Source: Aureococcus anophagefferens
Lineage: Eukaryota > Sar > Pelagophyceae > Pelagomonadales > Pelagomonadaceae
Direction of reading: 5' to 3'
DNA: 35,582 nt
Assembly (NCBI RefSeq): GCF_000186865.1
Contig: NW_008705598.1
Location: 224,129 to 259,710 of the forward strand
In this document: positions 24,650 to 34,700 of the stretch, one piece after another
Layout of the letters: each line of letters begins with the position of its first letter
How positions within the stretch are numbered: position 1 is the first letter of the stretch
The notes under the pieces: generated by a model
Told to the model about the DNA's origin: nothing
Database searches by the model: none
What the model saw: only the letters and a program-made list of their open reading frames with translations
Position numbers and translations under genes: made by a program

Positions 24650-24819
24650 TGCCACAGAGCCACAAAAACTCGCCGGCTCGCCAGCGCCGCGCCGCGCCCT
24701 ATCTAGCTTAGTAAAGTCCGAGGCTGAGCTAGCGCTGCCGCCGCGACTTCCGCCGCGGTCGCCCCGGGCCGGTCGCGTCCGGCGGTTCTCACGGGCGAGG
24801 AGTGGGCGCCCCCGCGCCC

Positions 24820-27731
24820 CTAGGCCATCTCGGCGGGCATGTCCTTCGTCGGGTGCGCGACGGCGGGCTCCGGGGGCGGCGCCGGGTGGCGCCGCACCAT
24901 GGCGGCGACCACGAGGCCGATGACCGCGAGCGACGCGGCGCCGACGGCGACGATGAGGATCGTCGCCGAGGACCACGGCGGCCCGTCGTCGTCGTCGTCG
25001 CCGCCGCCGGCGTCCCCGAGCGCCTCGAGGACGCCGCAGGCGACGCGCGCGCCGGCGGCGTCGTGGACGACGACGGCGCGGCCGGCGATGGGCAGGTCGA
25101 AGTCGACGAACGCCGCGACGGTCCCGGAGACCGCGCCGTCGGCGTCGGTCTCGTACTTCGTGTCGAACCAGGGGTCCACGGCGCCCGCGGTGTGCGCGTA
25201 GTAGTGGCCGCCGACGGCGGCCGCGTCGGCGCACGTCGTGCCCGCGTGTATGTGGAAGCCGCCGCTGGCGGACGCCTCGAGGCCCGCGAAGCCGTCGACG
25301 AACTCGCCGAGCACCTTGACGGTCGGCGCCGCGGACGCGAGGACGCCGCAGCCCACGCGCGTGCCGTCGGCGGCGTGGACGACCACCGCGCGGCCCGCGA
25401 CGGGGTAGGCGCCGTTCAGGGTGAAGTCGTCGAGCGACAGGGACGTCGTAGACGAGCCGACGGAGTCGCTCTCGTAGTTCGTCGTCCACGGATCGTCGGC
25501 CATGCCCTCGAAGTAGTGGCCGCCGACGGCGTCGGCGCTCGCGCAGGTCGTGCCGCTGTGGATGTGGAAGCCGCCGGCCACGGACGCCTCGAGGCCCGCG
25601 AGCGCGCCCCACATCTGGATGCCGCCGTCCGTCTCGGAGACGACGACGGACCCCGTCACCGCGACGTCGCCGGCGTAGCCCGGGTACGCGCCGATGGACG
25701 CGGTCTGGCGGTCCGCGGCGGCGGGGTACCGCTGCACCGTGAAGGTGACGGCGCCGGAGACGTCGAGGGGGCCGTCGTAGCCGGGATAGGGACCCATCGC
25801 CGCCTCGTAGGCCGTCTCGCTGGGCACGGTCGGCGCGGCCGTGCGCGTCGTCGGCGCCGCCGTCGTCGGCGCGGCCGTGGGCGCGGCGTTCGGCGCGGGC
25901 GACGCGGGCGTCGGCGCCGATGTGCTGGGCGCGGGCGTCGGCAGGCCCCGGCCGAGCACGCCGCACGCGACCCGCGTGCCGTCCGCCGCGTGGACGACGA
26001 CCGCGCGGCCCAGCGTCTCGAGGCCGAACGCGAACTCGAAGGCCGCGCCCTCGTTGTCGCAGTCCGGACCGCACGAACTCGACGTCGTCCACTCGACGAC
26101 GGTCCAGGGGTCGTCGCGCACGTAGTCGCCCTCGTAGTAGTGGCCGCCGACGGGGTCGCCGGCCGCCGTGACGTTCGCGCAGCTCGTGCCCGCGTGGACG
26201 TGGAACCCGCCCGTCGCGCCCGCCTCGAGGTTCGAGAGGCGGCCGTCGACGCGGACGTAGCAGCCGCGGCCGTCGACGTAGCGCGACGACACGCCGGAGT
26301 TTTCGTAGAGCTTCTGGTCGACGACGACGTAGCCCTGGACGTCGACGTCGCCGGCGTAGCCTACGGAATTGTCTTCGGGCCGAAACGAAGCGCGCGGACG
26401 GACGTACCGGGATACGGCGCCAGCTCCGCGAAGTACGTGCCGACCCAGCCGGGGTTCAGCGCCGTCGGCGCGCGCGTCGGCGTCGGGTCTCCGAGCGCCG
26501 TCGGCGCGGGCGTCGGCAGCGGGCTCGGCGCGGCCGTCGGCGACAGCTCCGAGAGGACGCCGCAGCCCACGCGCGCGCCGCCCTCGTCGTGGACGACGAA
26601 CGCGCGGCCCTCGACGGGGGAGTCGCCGCTCAGCGTGAAGCCGCCGGCGACGTCGAAGGTCGCGGCGCCGGCGGTCGTCGAGTCGTAGGCGTCGTAGGTC
26701 GTCGTCCACGGATCGTCGGCCATGCCCTCGAAGTAGTGGCCGCCGACGTCGTCGGCGCTCGCGCAGGTCGTGCCGGAGTGGATGTGCGCGCCGCCCGCGG
26801 CGGGACCGAGGGGCCCGTCGGCGATGGCGACGGACACGGCGATGTCGCCGCCGGCCTGAGCGACCATGACGTGGCCCGAGATGTCGGCGAGGAGGCCGCA
26901 GGCGATCCGCGTGCCGTCCTCGGCGTGGACGACGACGGCGCGGCCCGCGACGGGGTAGGCGCCGGAGATCGTGAAGTTGTCGAGCGCGAGGGACACGGAC
27001 GCGTCCCCCGAGGCGTCGCTGTCGTAGTTCGTCGTCCACGGATCGTCGGCCATGCCCTCGAAGTAGTGGCCCCCGACGTCGTCGGCGCTCGCGCAGGTCG
27101 TGCCGGAGTGGATGTGGAAGCCGCCCGTCGCCGAGGCCTCGAGCCCGCCGAGCGTGCCCGTGAGCTCGATTCCCGCGTCCGTCTGCATGACCATCACGGA
27201 CCCCGCCACGGCGAGGTCGCCGTCGTAGCCCGGGTAGGGCCCCAGCGTCGCGCTCTGCATCATCGCGTAGCCCGGATACGGCCCGATTGAGGCGTAGACC
27301 GCGTCCTCCAGGACGCCGCAGCCGATGCGCGTGCCGTCGGCGGCGTGGATGACCACCGCGCGGCCCGCGACGGGGTAGGCGCCGTCGAGGGTGAAGTCGT
27401 CGAGCGAGAGGCTCGTCTGCGACACGCCCACGGAATCGCTCTCGTAGTTCGTCGTCCACGGATCGTCGGCCATGCCCTCGAAGTAGTGACCGCCGACGTC
27501 GTCGGCGCTCGCGCAGGTCGTGCCGCTGTGGATGTGGTAGCCGCCGGTGACGGACGCCTCGAGGCCCGTCAGCGTACCCGTCATCTCGATGCCGCCGTCC
27601 GTCTCGGAGACGACGACGACGCCCGAGACTGCGAGGTCGCCGGCGTAACCCGGATAGGCGCCGATGGAAGCGACCTGGCGGTCCGCGGCGGCGGCTGCGA
27701 CCAGCACGAGCGTTCTCCACCAAGCAGCCAT
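24820..27731 (-). CDS. Membrane-anchored protein with six Cu/Zn-SOD-like domains
   Basis: Exon 1 27731-26408, intron 26407-26361 (47 nt, GT-AG), exon 2 26360-24820; 954 residues. Splicing gives APYPGYAGDV, the same motif as in other domains. A signal peptide (1-16) is followed by six domains, each with a His-x-His pair (66-68, 206-208, 316-318, 495-497, 707-709, 811-813), GTTC or GTSC just after, GGHY, and GRAVVVH...GTRVACGVL, which mirrors the SOD1 end (fourth Cu His, catalytic Arg, disulphide Cys). The zinc-loop ligands of SOD1 are not evident, as in Cu-only SODs. Pro/Thr linkers sit near 398-426 and 580-622. A transmembrane helix lies at about 906-929 (ATILIVAVGAASLAVIGLVV) with a short cytosolic tail. 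Likely a surface superoxide- or copper-handling protein; activity is inference. Confidence 0.85.
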
Positions 27732-28016
27732 GACTCCGAGGAAATGGATGGCTGGGCTGCCCACACTTCAAGGAGAACGCGCGCTTGCAGTTTTTTAATA
27801 AACTACTCTGCCCGTGACAGCCCGTCTCAGAGATGGCATGCATGGAGCGTGGAAACACCGGTCGGTGCCGCTGCTCGTGTACACGCACCCTGGAGGAGAA
27901 TGTGCGGCGTGCGTCTCTCCCGCGATCATGATGCCGCGGCGGGCCCGGTTCCAAGCGAACGCGACGTCGAATGCGACGGGACGGGGATCACCGACGGGCT
28001 TTTTTTTACTCCTAGG

Positions 28017-28541
28017 CTAGATCTCGGAGTGCTGGATGAACGGGTTCGCGATCTCCTCCATGCCGTCGACGGGCGACACGAGGCTCACCTGCGGCGCGGC
28101 GCGGCGTCGCGGCCGCGGCCGCGGGGTGGGGGGGGGGGGGGCGCGGGCGCGCGCACCTGGAGCCCTCGGCAGACGACGAGGCCGAGCTTCCGCGTCTTGT
28201 CCGTGAGGCGGTACGGGTCGTCGGGGTCTGCGGGGGGAGGGAGCGCCGTCGGCGCGCCGTCGGAGGCCGGCGCGGGCGCGGGCGCCGCCGCCGGAAGCGA
28301 CGAAAATAAAAACGGGCGCGGGCGGACGCGCCGTGCATGGACTCGACGCAGTTGTCGAGGACGATGTTCACGAGCTGGTCGAAGCCCTTGAGGACGCCGC
28401 GCACTGCGGGCGCGCGCGTGGGGCGGCGGCGGCGGCGGCGCGGCGCGCGCGCATGCGCGCACCTTCGCGGCCGCCCTGGAATTTCACGCGGACTTCTTTA
28501 TCGATGCATTTCTCGAGGTCGATGATCGACTTCGACGCCAT
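28017..28541 (-). CDS. LSM7: LSM7, U6 snRNA-associated Sm-like protein
   Basis: Four exons: 28541-28463, 28403-28332, 28227-28157, 28088-28017; 97 residues (family about 100). Introns are 59 nt GT-AG, 104 nt GC-AG (28331-28228) and 68 nt GT-AG. The joined protein has SIIDLEKCIDKEVRVKFQGG, RGVLKGFDQLVNIVLDNCVE (Sm1 motif), DPDDPYRLTDKTRKLGLVVC and RG near the Sm2 motif, and ends DGMEEIANPFIQHSEI, all as in LSM7. Role: part of the Lsm2-8 ring on U6 snRNA and the Lsm1-7 ring in mRNA decay. All four exons are needed, so the splice model is well supported. 93 bp head-to-head with HCF101. Confidence 0.95.
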
Positions 28542-28634
28542 GCTCGAGCACGGCGCGCGCGGTCGAGCTGCTCGGCGCGATGATCGCGATGGTGAAGTCG
28601 ATGCCGATTTGTTTGACGTTGAGACAGGGACGTG
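28542..28634. promoter_or_regulatory. 93-bp divergent promoter LSM7 / HCF101
   Basis: The two ATGs point away from each other with only 93 bp between them, the tightest divergent pair in the window. No TATA box is visible. An AT-richer patch (GATTTGTTTGACGTTGAGAC) lies at about 28605-28625. Confidence 0.5.
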
Positions 28635-30293
28635 ATGCGGTGGATCATCGCCTGTTTGGCCGGCGCCTCGGCCCTCGTGGTCCGGCACCCGCCTCCGGCG
28701 CGCGTCGCCGCGGCGCGGTCGGCCCCGCTCGACGCGGAGCAGGAGTTTTTGACCAAGGTGTCCCTCGTCGAGGCGCTGCGGGGCGTCCTCGTCGACGGCG
28801 GCGACGTCGTCTCCTCCGGCGTCGTCGGCTCCGTCGCCGTGTCGTCGGAGGCGCTCGAGCTCTTCCTCGACGTGCCCAAGGGCCTCGGCGACGCCGACGC
28901 CGCGGCCTGCGTCCGGGAGGTCGAGGCGGCGGCGGCCGGCGTGAGGGACGCGCTCGTTTACGAGGGCGCGCTGTCCGACGCCTGCGCCGTCGTCGTCCGC
29001 ACGGACGCGCCGCCGGAGGAGGACGAGGCGCCGGAGGACCTCGCGCCGCCGGCGAACCCGCTCGAGTCCGACGGCTACGACATGGGCGTCTCCGCGAACC
29101 GGCGGGGCGAGAGTTTGCGGCGGGTGAAGACCATACTGGCGGTGTCTTCCTGCAAGGGCGGCGTCGGCAAGTCGACGGTGGCCGTGAACGTCGCGCTCAC
29201 GCTGGCGAAGCGGGGCCTCGACGTGGGCCTCGCCGACGCGGACGTCCACGGGCCCAGCGTCCACGTGCTCTGCGGCGAGCCGAAGGACGGCGCGGTGCGC
29301 CTGGCGCCGGAAATGGACGCGTACGGCCGCGAGCTTCTGGAGCCCTTCGAGGCCCACGGTCTGAAGCTCATGTCCTTCGGCTATTTGAACGACGCGCCGG
29401 CCTACATGCGCGGGTCGCGCGTGTCGGGCGTCGTGCAGCAGATCGTCGCGTCGGTCGCGTGGCGCGATTTGGACGTCTTGGTCGTCGACTGCCCGCCGGG
29501 CACGGGCGACGCGCAGCTGACGCTCTGCCAGGTGCTCGACATGGACGCGGCCGTCGTCGTGACGACGCCGAGCCGCCTCTCCTTCGCGGACGTCGTGAAA
29601 GGAGTGGCGCTCTTCGACGAGGTCGACGTGCCCGTCGTCGCCGTCGTGGAAAATCTGCGCGAGTTCGCGCTCCCCCGCGCGGACGCGGAGCGCGACGCGG
29701 CGGCTTTTGTGGAGGCCCAGGGTTTGGACGAAACCGTCGCGGGCCCGCTCGCGGAGCTGCTGCGGCGGCCGCGGGGGTTGTTCGGGGACCCGACGCAGCG
29801 GCGGAAGCTCGTGGACATGTGGGGCTTGGAGACGGTGCACGGCCTGCCGCTGCTCACGGAGGTCGCGCAGCGCGGCGACGCGGGGGAGCCCATCTGCGCG
29901 CCGGGCGTGGAGCCGTCGGCCGACGGCGCCGAGGCCGTGGGCCGCTTCGAGGCTTTGGTCGACGACGTGCTCGGAGAGCTCGCGTCGCTCGACGCGGCGG
30001 GCAAGCCGGCCGTCGAGTTCGACGGCGACCACTTCGTCGTCGACCACGCGGGCGCTCTGACGCGGCTCGCGCCCGCGGAGCTCTACGCGCGGTGCCGCTG
30101 CGCCAAGTGCGTCGACGAGCACACGGGCGCGTCGCGGAATCCGCCGCCGCCGCCGGCCGGCCTGCGGCCCATGACGCTCAAGCGCACGGGCAACTACGCG
30201 CTCGCCGTGGGCTGGTCCGACGGCCACCAGTCCCTCTTCCCCTACCGGTCCTTCGTCCCCACCTACCCCGGCTACGCCTGGCCGCCGGAGTAA
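28635..30293 (+). CDS. HCF101: HCF101/Mrp-type iron-sulfur carrier P-loop ATPase, probably plastid
   Basis: 552 residues from ATG 28635 (a GTG lies just upstream). The N-terminus MRWIIACLAGASALVV then PPPARVAAARSA resembles the signal-plus-transit leader of secondary plastids. A MIP18/DUF59-like domain (about 40-125) is followed by the Mrp ATPase: SSCKGGVGKSTVAVNVAL (deviant Walker A, about 171-188), DADVHGPSVHVL, VVDCPPGTGDAQLTL, TTPSRLSFADVVKG. The C-terminal DUF971-like part reads YARCRCAKCVDEHTG and GNYALAVGWSDGHQSLFPYR. The CxxC pair of bacterial Mrp is absent at VVENLREFA, as in HCF101. Family knowledge: carries 4Fe-4S clusters to photosystem I and other plastid proteins. No introns. 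Confidence 0.9.
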   Translation: MRWIIACLAGASALVVRHPPPARVAAARSAPLDAEQEFLTKVSLVEALRGVLVDGGDVVSSGVVGSVAVSSEALELFLDVPKGLGDADAAACVREVEAAAAGVRDALVYEGALSDACAVVVRTDAPPEEDEAPEDLAPPANPLESDGYDMGVSANRRGESLRRVKTILAVSSCKGGVGKSTVAVNVALTLAKRGLDVGLADADVHGPSVHVLCGEPKDGAVRLAPEMDAYGRELLEPFEAHGLKLMSFGYLNDAPAYMRGSRVSGVVQQIVASVAWRDLDVLVVDCPPGTGDAQLTLCQVLDMDAAVVVTTPSRLSFADVVKGVALFDEVDVPVVAVVENLREFALPRADAERDAAAFVEAQGLDETVAGPLAELLRRPRGLFGDPTQRRKLVDMWGLETVHGLPLLTEVAQRGDAGEPICAPGVEPSADGAEAVGRFEALVDDVLGELASLDAAGKPAVEFDGDHFVVDHAGALTRLAPAELYARCRCAKCVDEHTGASRNPPPPPAGLRPMTLKRTGNYALAVGWSDGHQSLFPYRSFVPTYPGYAWPPE

Positions 30294-30303
30294 GCGGTAC
30301 GCC

Positions 30304-30790
30304 TTACTTCTTCCGCCGCCGCTCGCCCGCGCGGACCATGGTATCGTAGAACGCCTCGTACTCGAGCGCGGCCATGGCCGCGTCCAGGAACCACCTGCGC
30401 GCGCGGCTCCGGGACGCGCGCGCGGGCGCGTCCCCCGGGACGCGGCGGGGCGCGCCGCTCGTCGTCGGGGACGCCGCCGCGGCGGAACGCGTCTCGGCAC
30501 TCGCGCGCGAACCGCTCCCGCGTGCCGCCGCAGACCTCGAGCACGCGCTCCGTCGCCTTCTCGAAGAGCCGGAGGTATTCCTCGTGGAGCTCCGTGAACT
30601 CGAAGGAGTGGCCCTCGGTCCGCGCGAGGGCGTCGTCGGCGAAGGCGCCCGAATGCTGCGCGACAAAATCGTCGAAGACGACCTCGAGGCCCTCGTCCTT
30701 GGAGCACATGAAGGCCTGGTCCTTGAAGTAGCGCGCGACCTCTGATAGTAACGACGCGTCGGCCTTGGCCTCGCCCTCCTTGGCCTCCAT
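30304..30790 (-). CDS. BART-domain protein (ARL2BP / CFAP36-like)
   Basis: Exon 1 30790-30456, intron 30455-30395 (61 nt, GC-AG), exon 2 30394-30304; 141 residues. Splicing joins PDDER to WFLDAAMAALEYEAFYDTMV. Unspliced, the frame turns into Arg/Pro-rich nonsense. The all-helical BART pattern is clear: EVVFDDFVAQHSGAFAD, SFEFTELHEEYLRLFEKATE, RFARECRDAFRR, and the closing FLDAAMAALEYEAFYDTM. Family knowledge: BART domains bind ARL2/ARL3 GTPases and act in mitochondria or at the ciliary base. Together with FOPNL it hints at retained ciliary functions. The tail is basic (ERRRKK). Its stop is 10 bp from the HCF101 stop. Confidence 0.82.
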
Positions 30791-30839
30791 CGTTGCGAGA
30801 GCGCTCGGCGTTTCTTTTCAGGTTCAAGTTAAAGTTATT

Positions 30840-31630
30840 TTAGGGCGGCGGCGGCGCGTCCGCGGGCGCCGCGCGAGCGTCCGCCGCGGCCGCGGGCGCC
30901 GCGGCTTTGTCGGCGTCGGGCGCCTTCTCCTTCTTGCGCCGCTTCGGGAAGGCGAACGTCTTCTCCTTCTTGAGCGCCGCCTTTTCCTTCTCGCGCGCGC
31001 GGTCCTCCCCCGCGGCGTCCGCGTCCGCGGCGTCCGGCGCCTTCTTCTCGTCGGGCGACTTGGCGAGGGGCTTGAGCTTCGTCAGGGGCAGGGGGTTCCA
31101 GAACTTCTTCGGCTTGGGCTTGGCCGCCTCGGGCGGCGTCTCCGGCGCGTCCTTGCCCAGGAACGCCTCCGGGGGCGCGAAGAACGACGTCTTCTCCGCG
31201 CACTGCTCGTGGATCGCCGTCATCATGTGGCAGAAGTCGTAGGACGCGTCGTGGTAGCGCAGCCCGATGCGCTCCATGCCCGTGCCCTCGACGCGGCCGG
31301 ACTCGAGCAGCTTCCGGAGCTCGACGCCCGCGGTGACCTTCGCCCGGAGCAGCGCCTCGCGGTAGGGCCGCCGGTCCTCGGGCAGCATGAAGGACCTGCG
31401 GCGGTTCGCGCGGACGTGGCGCGCCGCCCCCCCAAAAAAGTTGGAAGCGCCGGGCGCGACGGCGTGAGCGCCGCGACGGCGGCGGCCGTGTGCATGTCCT
31501 TCGTCACAGGGATCGCCGCCTCCTGCATGGCGCGCCGCGCGTTGACGCTGTCCATGCGGTTCCGGCTCGGCTCCCGCGACTCCGCGGGCCGCACGCGCGT
31601 GTGCCGACCGGCGGACGACGCGATGGACAT
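30840..31630 (-). CDS. Unknown basic protein with a conserved-looking centre
   Basis: Exon 1 31630-31461, intron 31460-31396 (65 nt, GT-AG), exon 2 31395-30840; 241 residues. The start is ATG 31628-31630. Splicing gives AAVAALTP joined to SFMLPEDRRPYREALLRAKV, leaving the G-run and T-run of the intron out. The central part MERIGLRYHDASYDFCHMMT looks folded, with HEQCAEKTSFFAPPEAFLG after it. The C-terminal third is Lys/Ala/Pro-rich (EKEKAALKKEKTFAFPKRRK). No signal peptide. I do not recognise the family. It follows the kinase-phosphatase gene on the same strand, so part of this region could also be the 3' end of that gene. Confidence 0.6.
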
Positions 31631-31702
31631 GGTGGGGCAGGCGGGGCAGCGCTGATGCGAAGCGCTCCAACGAGAAGACGAAAGTGAAGACAACGATGCA
31701 TA

Positions 31703-34700
31703 TCAAGTTGAACCAGTGTCGGCGAAGCACCGAGCATGGTGCCGTTGGGGAGCCGGACGCGGAGGATCGCGTTGGGCCGCGCGTCCGCGGGGCACGTGGA
31801 CCACGAACTCCCGGCCGCGGGGGCTCGTCGGCGGCGGCTCCGCGGGCCGCGGCGGCGGCGGCGGCGGCTCGACCCGCGGGCTCGCCGCGGGCGGCGGCGG
31901 CGGCCGCCGCGGCATGGCGACGGAGTGGCGCACGTCGTCGACGGCCGGCCGCCGCCGGTTGCCCCCGGCCGCGTCGGCCGCGTCGCCGCCGCCGAGCGCG
32001 ACCTCGAAGCAGCCCCGGAGCGGCTTGTGGTCGGACGTGCAGACGTCGCCGGCCGCGTCGTACTCCGTCGGCGCGATCTCCGCCGCGTCCGACGCCGCGT
32101 AGAGGATGCGGTCCGTGTAGGACGGCAGGCGGCTGTTGAGGTAGAAGAAGCCCCGCTTCTTCGCGACCTTGAACGTCGGCGGGAAGCGGCACGGCGGCGA
32201 CGCGAACGTCGCGAGCGAACCGCCGTCGTCGAGCTCGCGGCGGAGCTCGTCGACGCGCTGGAGCGCGGCGTAGTCGCCCGCGTCGACGCAGCGCTGCGCG
32301 GACTGGGGCGTGACGACGCCCACGGACAGGTCGAGCGCCGGGTTGCTCCGGTAGTTGAGGTCGCCGAAGACGAACAGCGACGCGGGCGACGGCATCGTCT
32401 CGGCGACGCGCTGCTCGGATGCGCGCGAGCGCCGCGTTGCGCTTCTCCGCCTTGCCCTCGTGGGCCGGGAGGTGCGCCGTCGTGAAGACGAAGCGCTCCT
32501 CGAAGCCGTCGCCCGACAGCAGCATGGACGCCGTGAGCGCGCCCTTGAAGATGCCGCCGGCCGTGAACGCGTCCTTGCAGACCTCGGACACGGCGAGCCC
32601 GCGTCGCGGCGCGCGTAGACCAGTAGACGCATGCCCATGCGCGTGTGGCCGATGGACGCCTCCGGGACGGCGGCGTGGCTCTCGAGGTGCGCCTCGAGGT
32701 GGCCGACGAGCGCCGTGAACGCGCGGCCCTTGGCCGCCTCCTGGAGGCCGACGACGACGAGATCCGCGAGCACGCGCCTTCCCCGGTCGTCGAGCACCGT
32801 GCCGTGGCGGAGCCAGGAGCCGAGCGTCGACACGTCCAAACCTTCCCCGTTCATGTTGAAGGACCCGACGAGCACGCGCACGCGGCGCCGCCGCCGGGGC
32901 GTCGTCGGGGACGACGCCGACGACGCGCGGGGCCGCGGCGTCGCGGGCTCGTCGCCGAAGAGCATGCGGCCCGTCGCGCCCGACAGCGGCCGCCGCGACG
33001 CGAAGGACTGGCGGCTCTGCTCGAGCTCGAGCTCCTCGATGGCGTCGTGCACGTCCTCGGACGACGGCCGTTTCGCCGGGTCGTCCTCGAGGCATCGCCA
33101 GGCGAGGTCCGCGGCCGTCCGCGCCGTGGGCGCCGCGGCGACCGCGGCGTCGAGGCGCGCCATCGTCGCGGCCGCGCCGGGCCCCGCGTGCGACACGAGG
33201 TCCTTCGCGCCGGCCCGGTCGCCGTCGATGGCCGGTAGGCCCGTGAGCACCTCGAGGAGCACGACGCCGAAGGCGAAGACGTCCGTCGACGGCGCGACGC
33301 GGCCCGTCCGCGCGAAGGCCGGGCAGATGTAGCCCCAGGAGCCCGTGAGCGACGTCGTGCCCACATGCGTCGCGCCCTTGGCGAGCTCGCGCACCAAACC
33401 AAAGTCCGCGAGCTTCGCGCCGCCGGCGCTGGTGAGCAGGATATTCGCGGTCTTGACGTCGCCGTGGATGAAGCACTTCTCGCCGTCGCCCTGCGTGTGC
33501 AGGTAGTAGAGGCCGCGGATCGCGTCGCGCACCGCGGCGACGCGGCCGCTCCAGTCGAGCGGGTTCCGCTTGTCGGCCAAGCGGTCCTCGAGCGTGCCGC
33601 CGTCGCAGAGCTCGTAGACCAAACAAAAGTCGCCCGCGCCGCGGCGGCCGTGGCCCAGCAGCCGCACGAGCGACGGGTCCCGGAGCTTGCCCAGCGCCCG
33701 GATCTCCGCCTCGAACTCCCGCAGCCCCTGGAGCGACTGCGCGTGCACGCGCTTGATGGCGACGTCGCCGCCGCGGAGCGCGCCGCGGAAGACGTCGCCG
33801 AAGCCGCCGCCGCCGAGCCGCCGCGCCGCGGCCCACTGGTCCGTCGCGGCCGCGAGCTCGTCGACGGCGTACTCGACGACGCCGCCGCGCGCCGCGGAGC
33901 TCGGCTGCCGCGGCGGCAGCGTCCGCGACGCCGGCCGCTTCGGCGTCGCCGCGCGCGGGCTCGCGCCGCTCCGCGAGAAGTCGTCGTCGGTCCACCCGAG
34001 GCCCTGGAGCGCGCGCGTCCGCTCGCGCGGCGCGATGCCCCGCTCGGCCTCGTACGACGCGACGAGGTCGCGCTCCGCGGCCTCGACGGTGCCGTCCGCG
34101 AGCACGAGGCTCAGCAGTTCGCCGTAGGCCGGCGACCGCCGGAACTCGTCGGGCGTCCACCCGAAGAGCGAGAGCGCGCGCTCCCGGTCCGCGGCGCCGA
34201 GCCCGCGGCGCTTCTCGAAATCCTCGACGACGCCCAGCTCCTGGAAGTGGACGAGGCCGTCCGCGAGCACCTTGCGCAGCAGCGCCTCGTACTCGCCCGC
34301 GGGCCCGGCGACGCTCTTCGCCTCGTCGATGGGCGGCATCGCCGCCGGCTTCTCGCGCCGCGGCGGCGGCGGCGGCTTCCAGCCCGGCGGCCGCGCGGCC
34401 CGCTTCGTCGACGAGAAGACGACGTCGCTCATGGACGACCGGGGCTCGACGGCCGCGGCGTCGAGCGGCGGCGCGGCGGCGGCGGGCGGCGCGGCGGCGG
34501 CTGCGGCGTCGAGCGGCGCGGCCGCGGCCGCGGCGGCGGGCGGCGCGGCGGCGGCCGCGGCGGACCGCCGCCGCGCCGCCGCGGCGGCCGCGACGGCGAG
34601 CGGCGCGGCGGCGGCGGCCGCGCGCGCCTCGACCCGGTCGACGAGCGCGACGTCGTCGATGCGGCGGAGCGGCGGAGAGTCGACGGCGAGCGCCGCCGGC

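Noticed and set aside
26361..26407. Frameshift in the SOD-repeat gene
   Set aside because: GT and AG ends 47 nt apart restore the repeated PYPGYAGD motif exactly, so a short intron explains the change of frame.
31396..31460. The G-run/T-run segment as another introner
   Set aside because: It has no core, no inverted termini and no target duplication. It fits an ordinary 65-nt intron.
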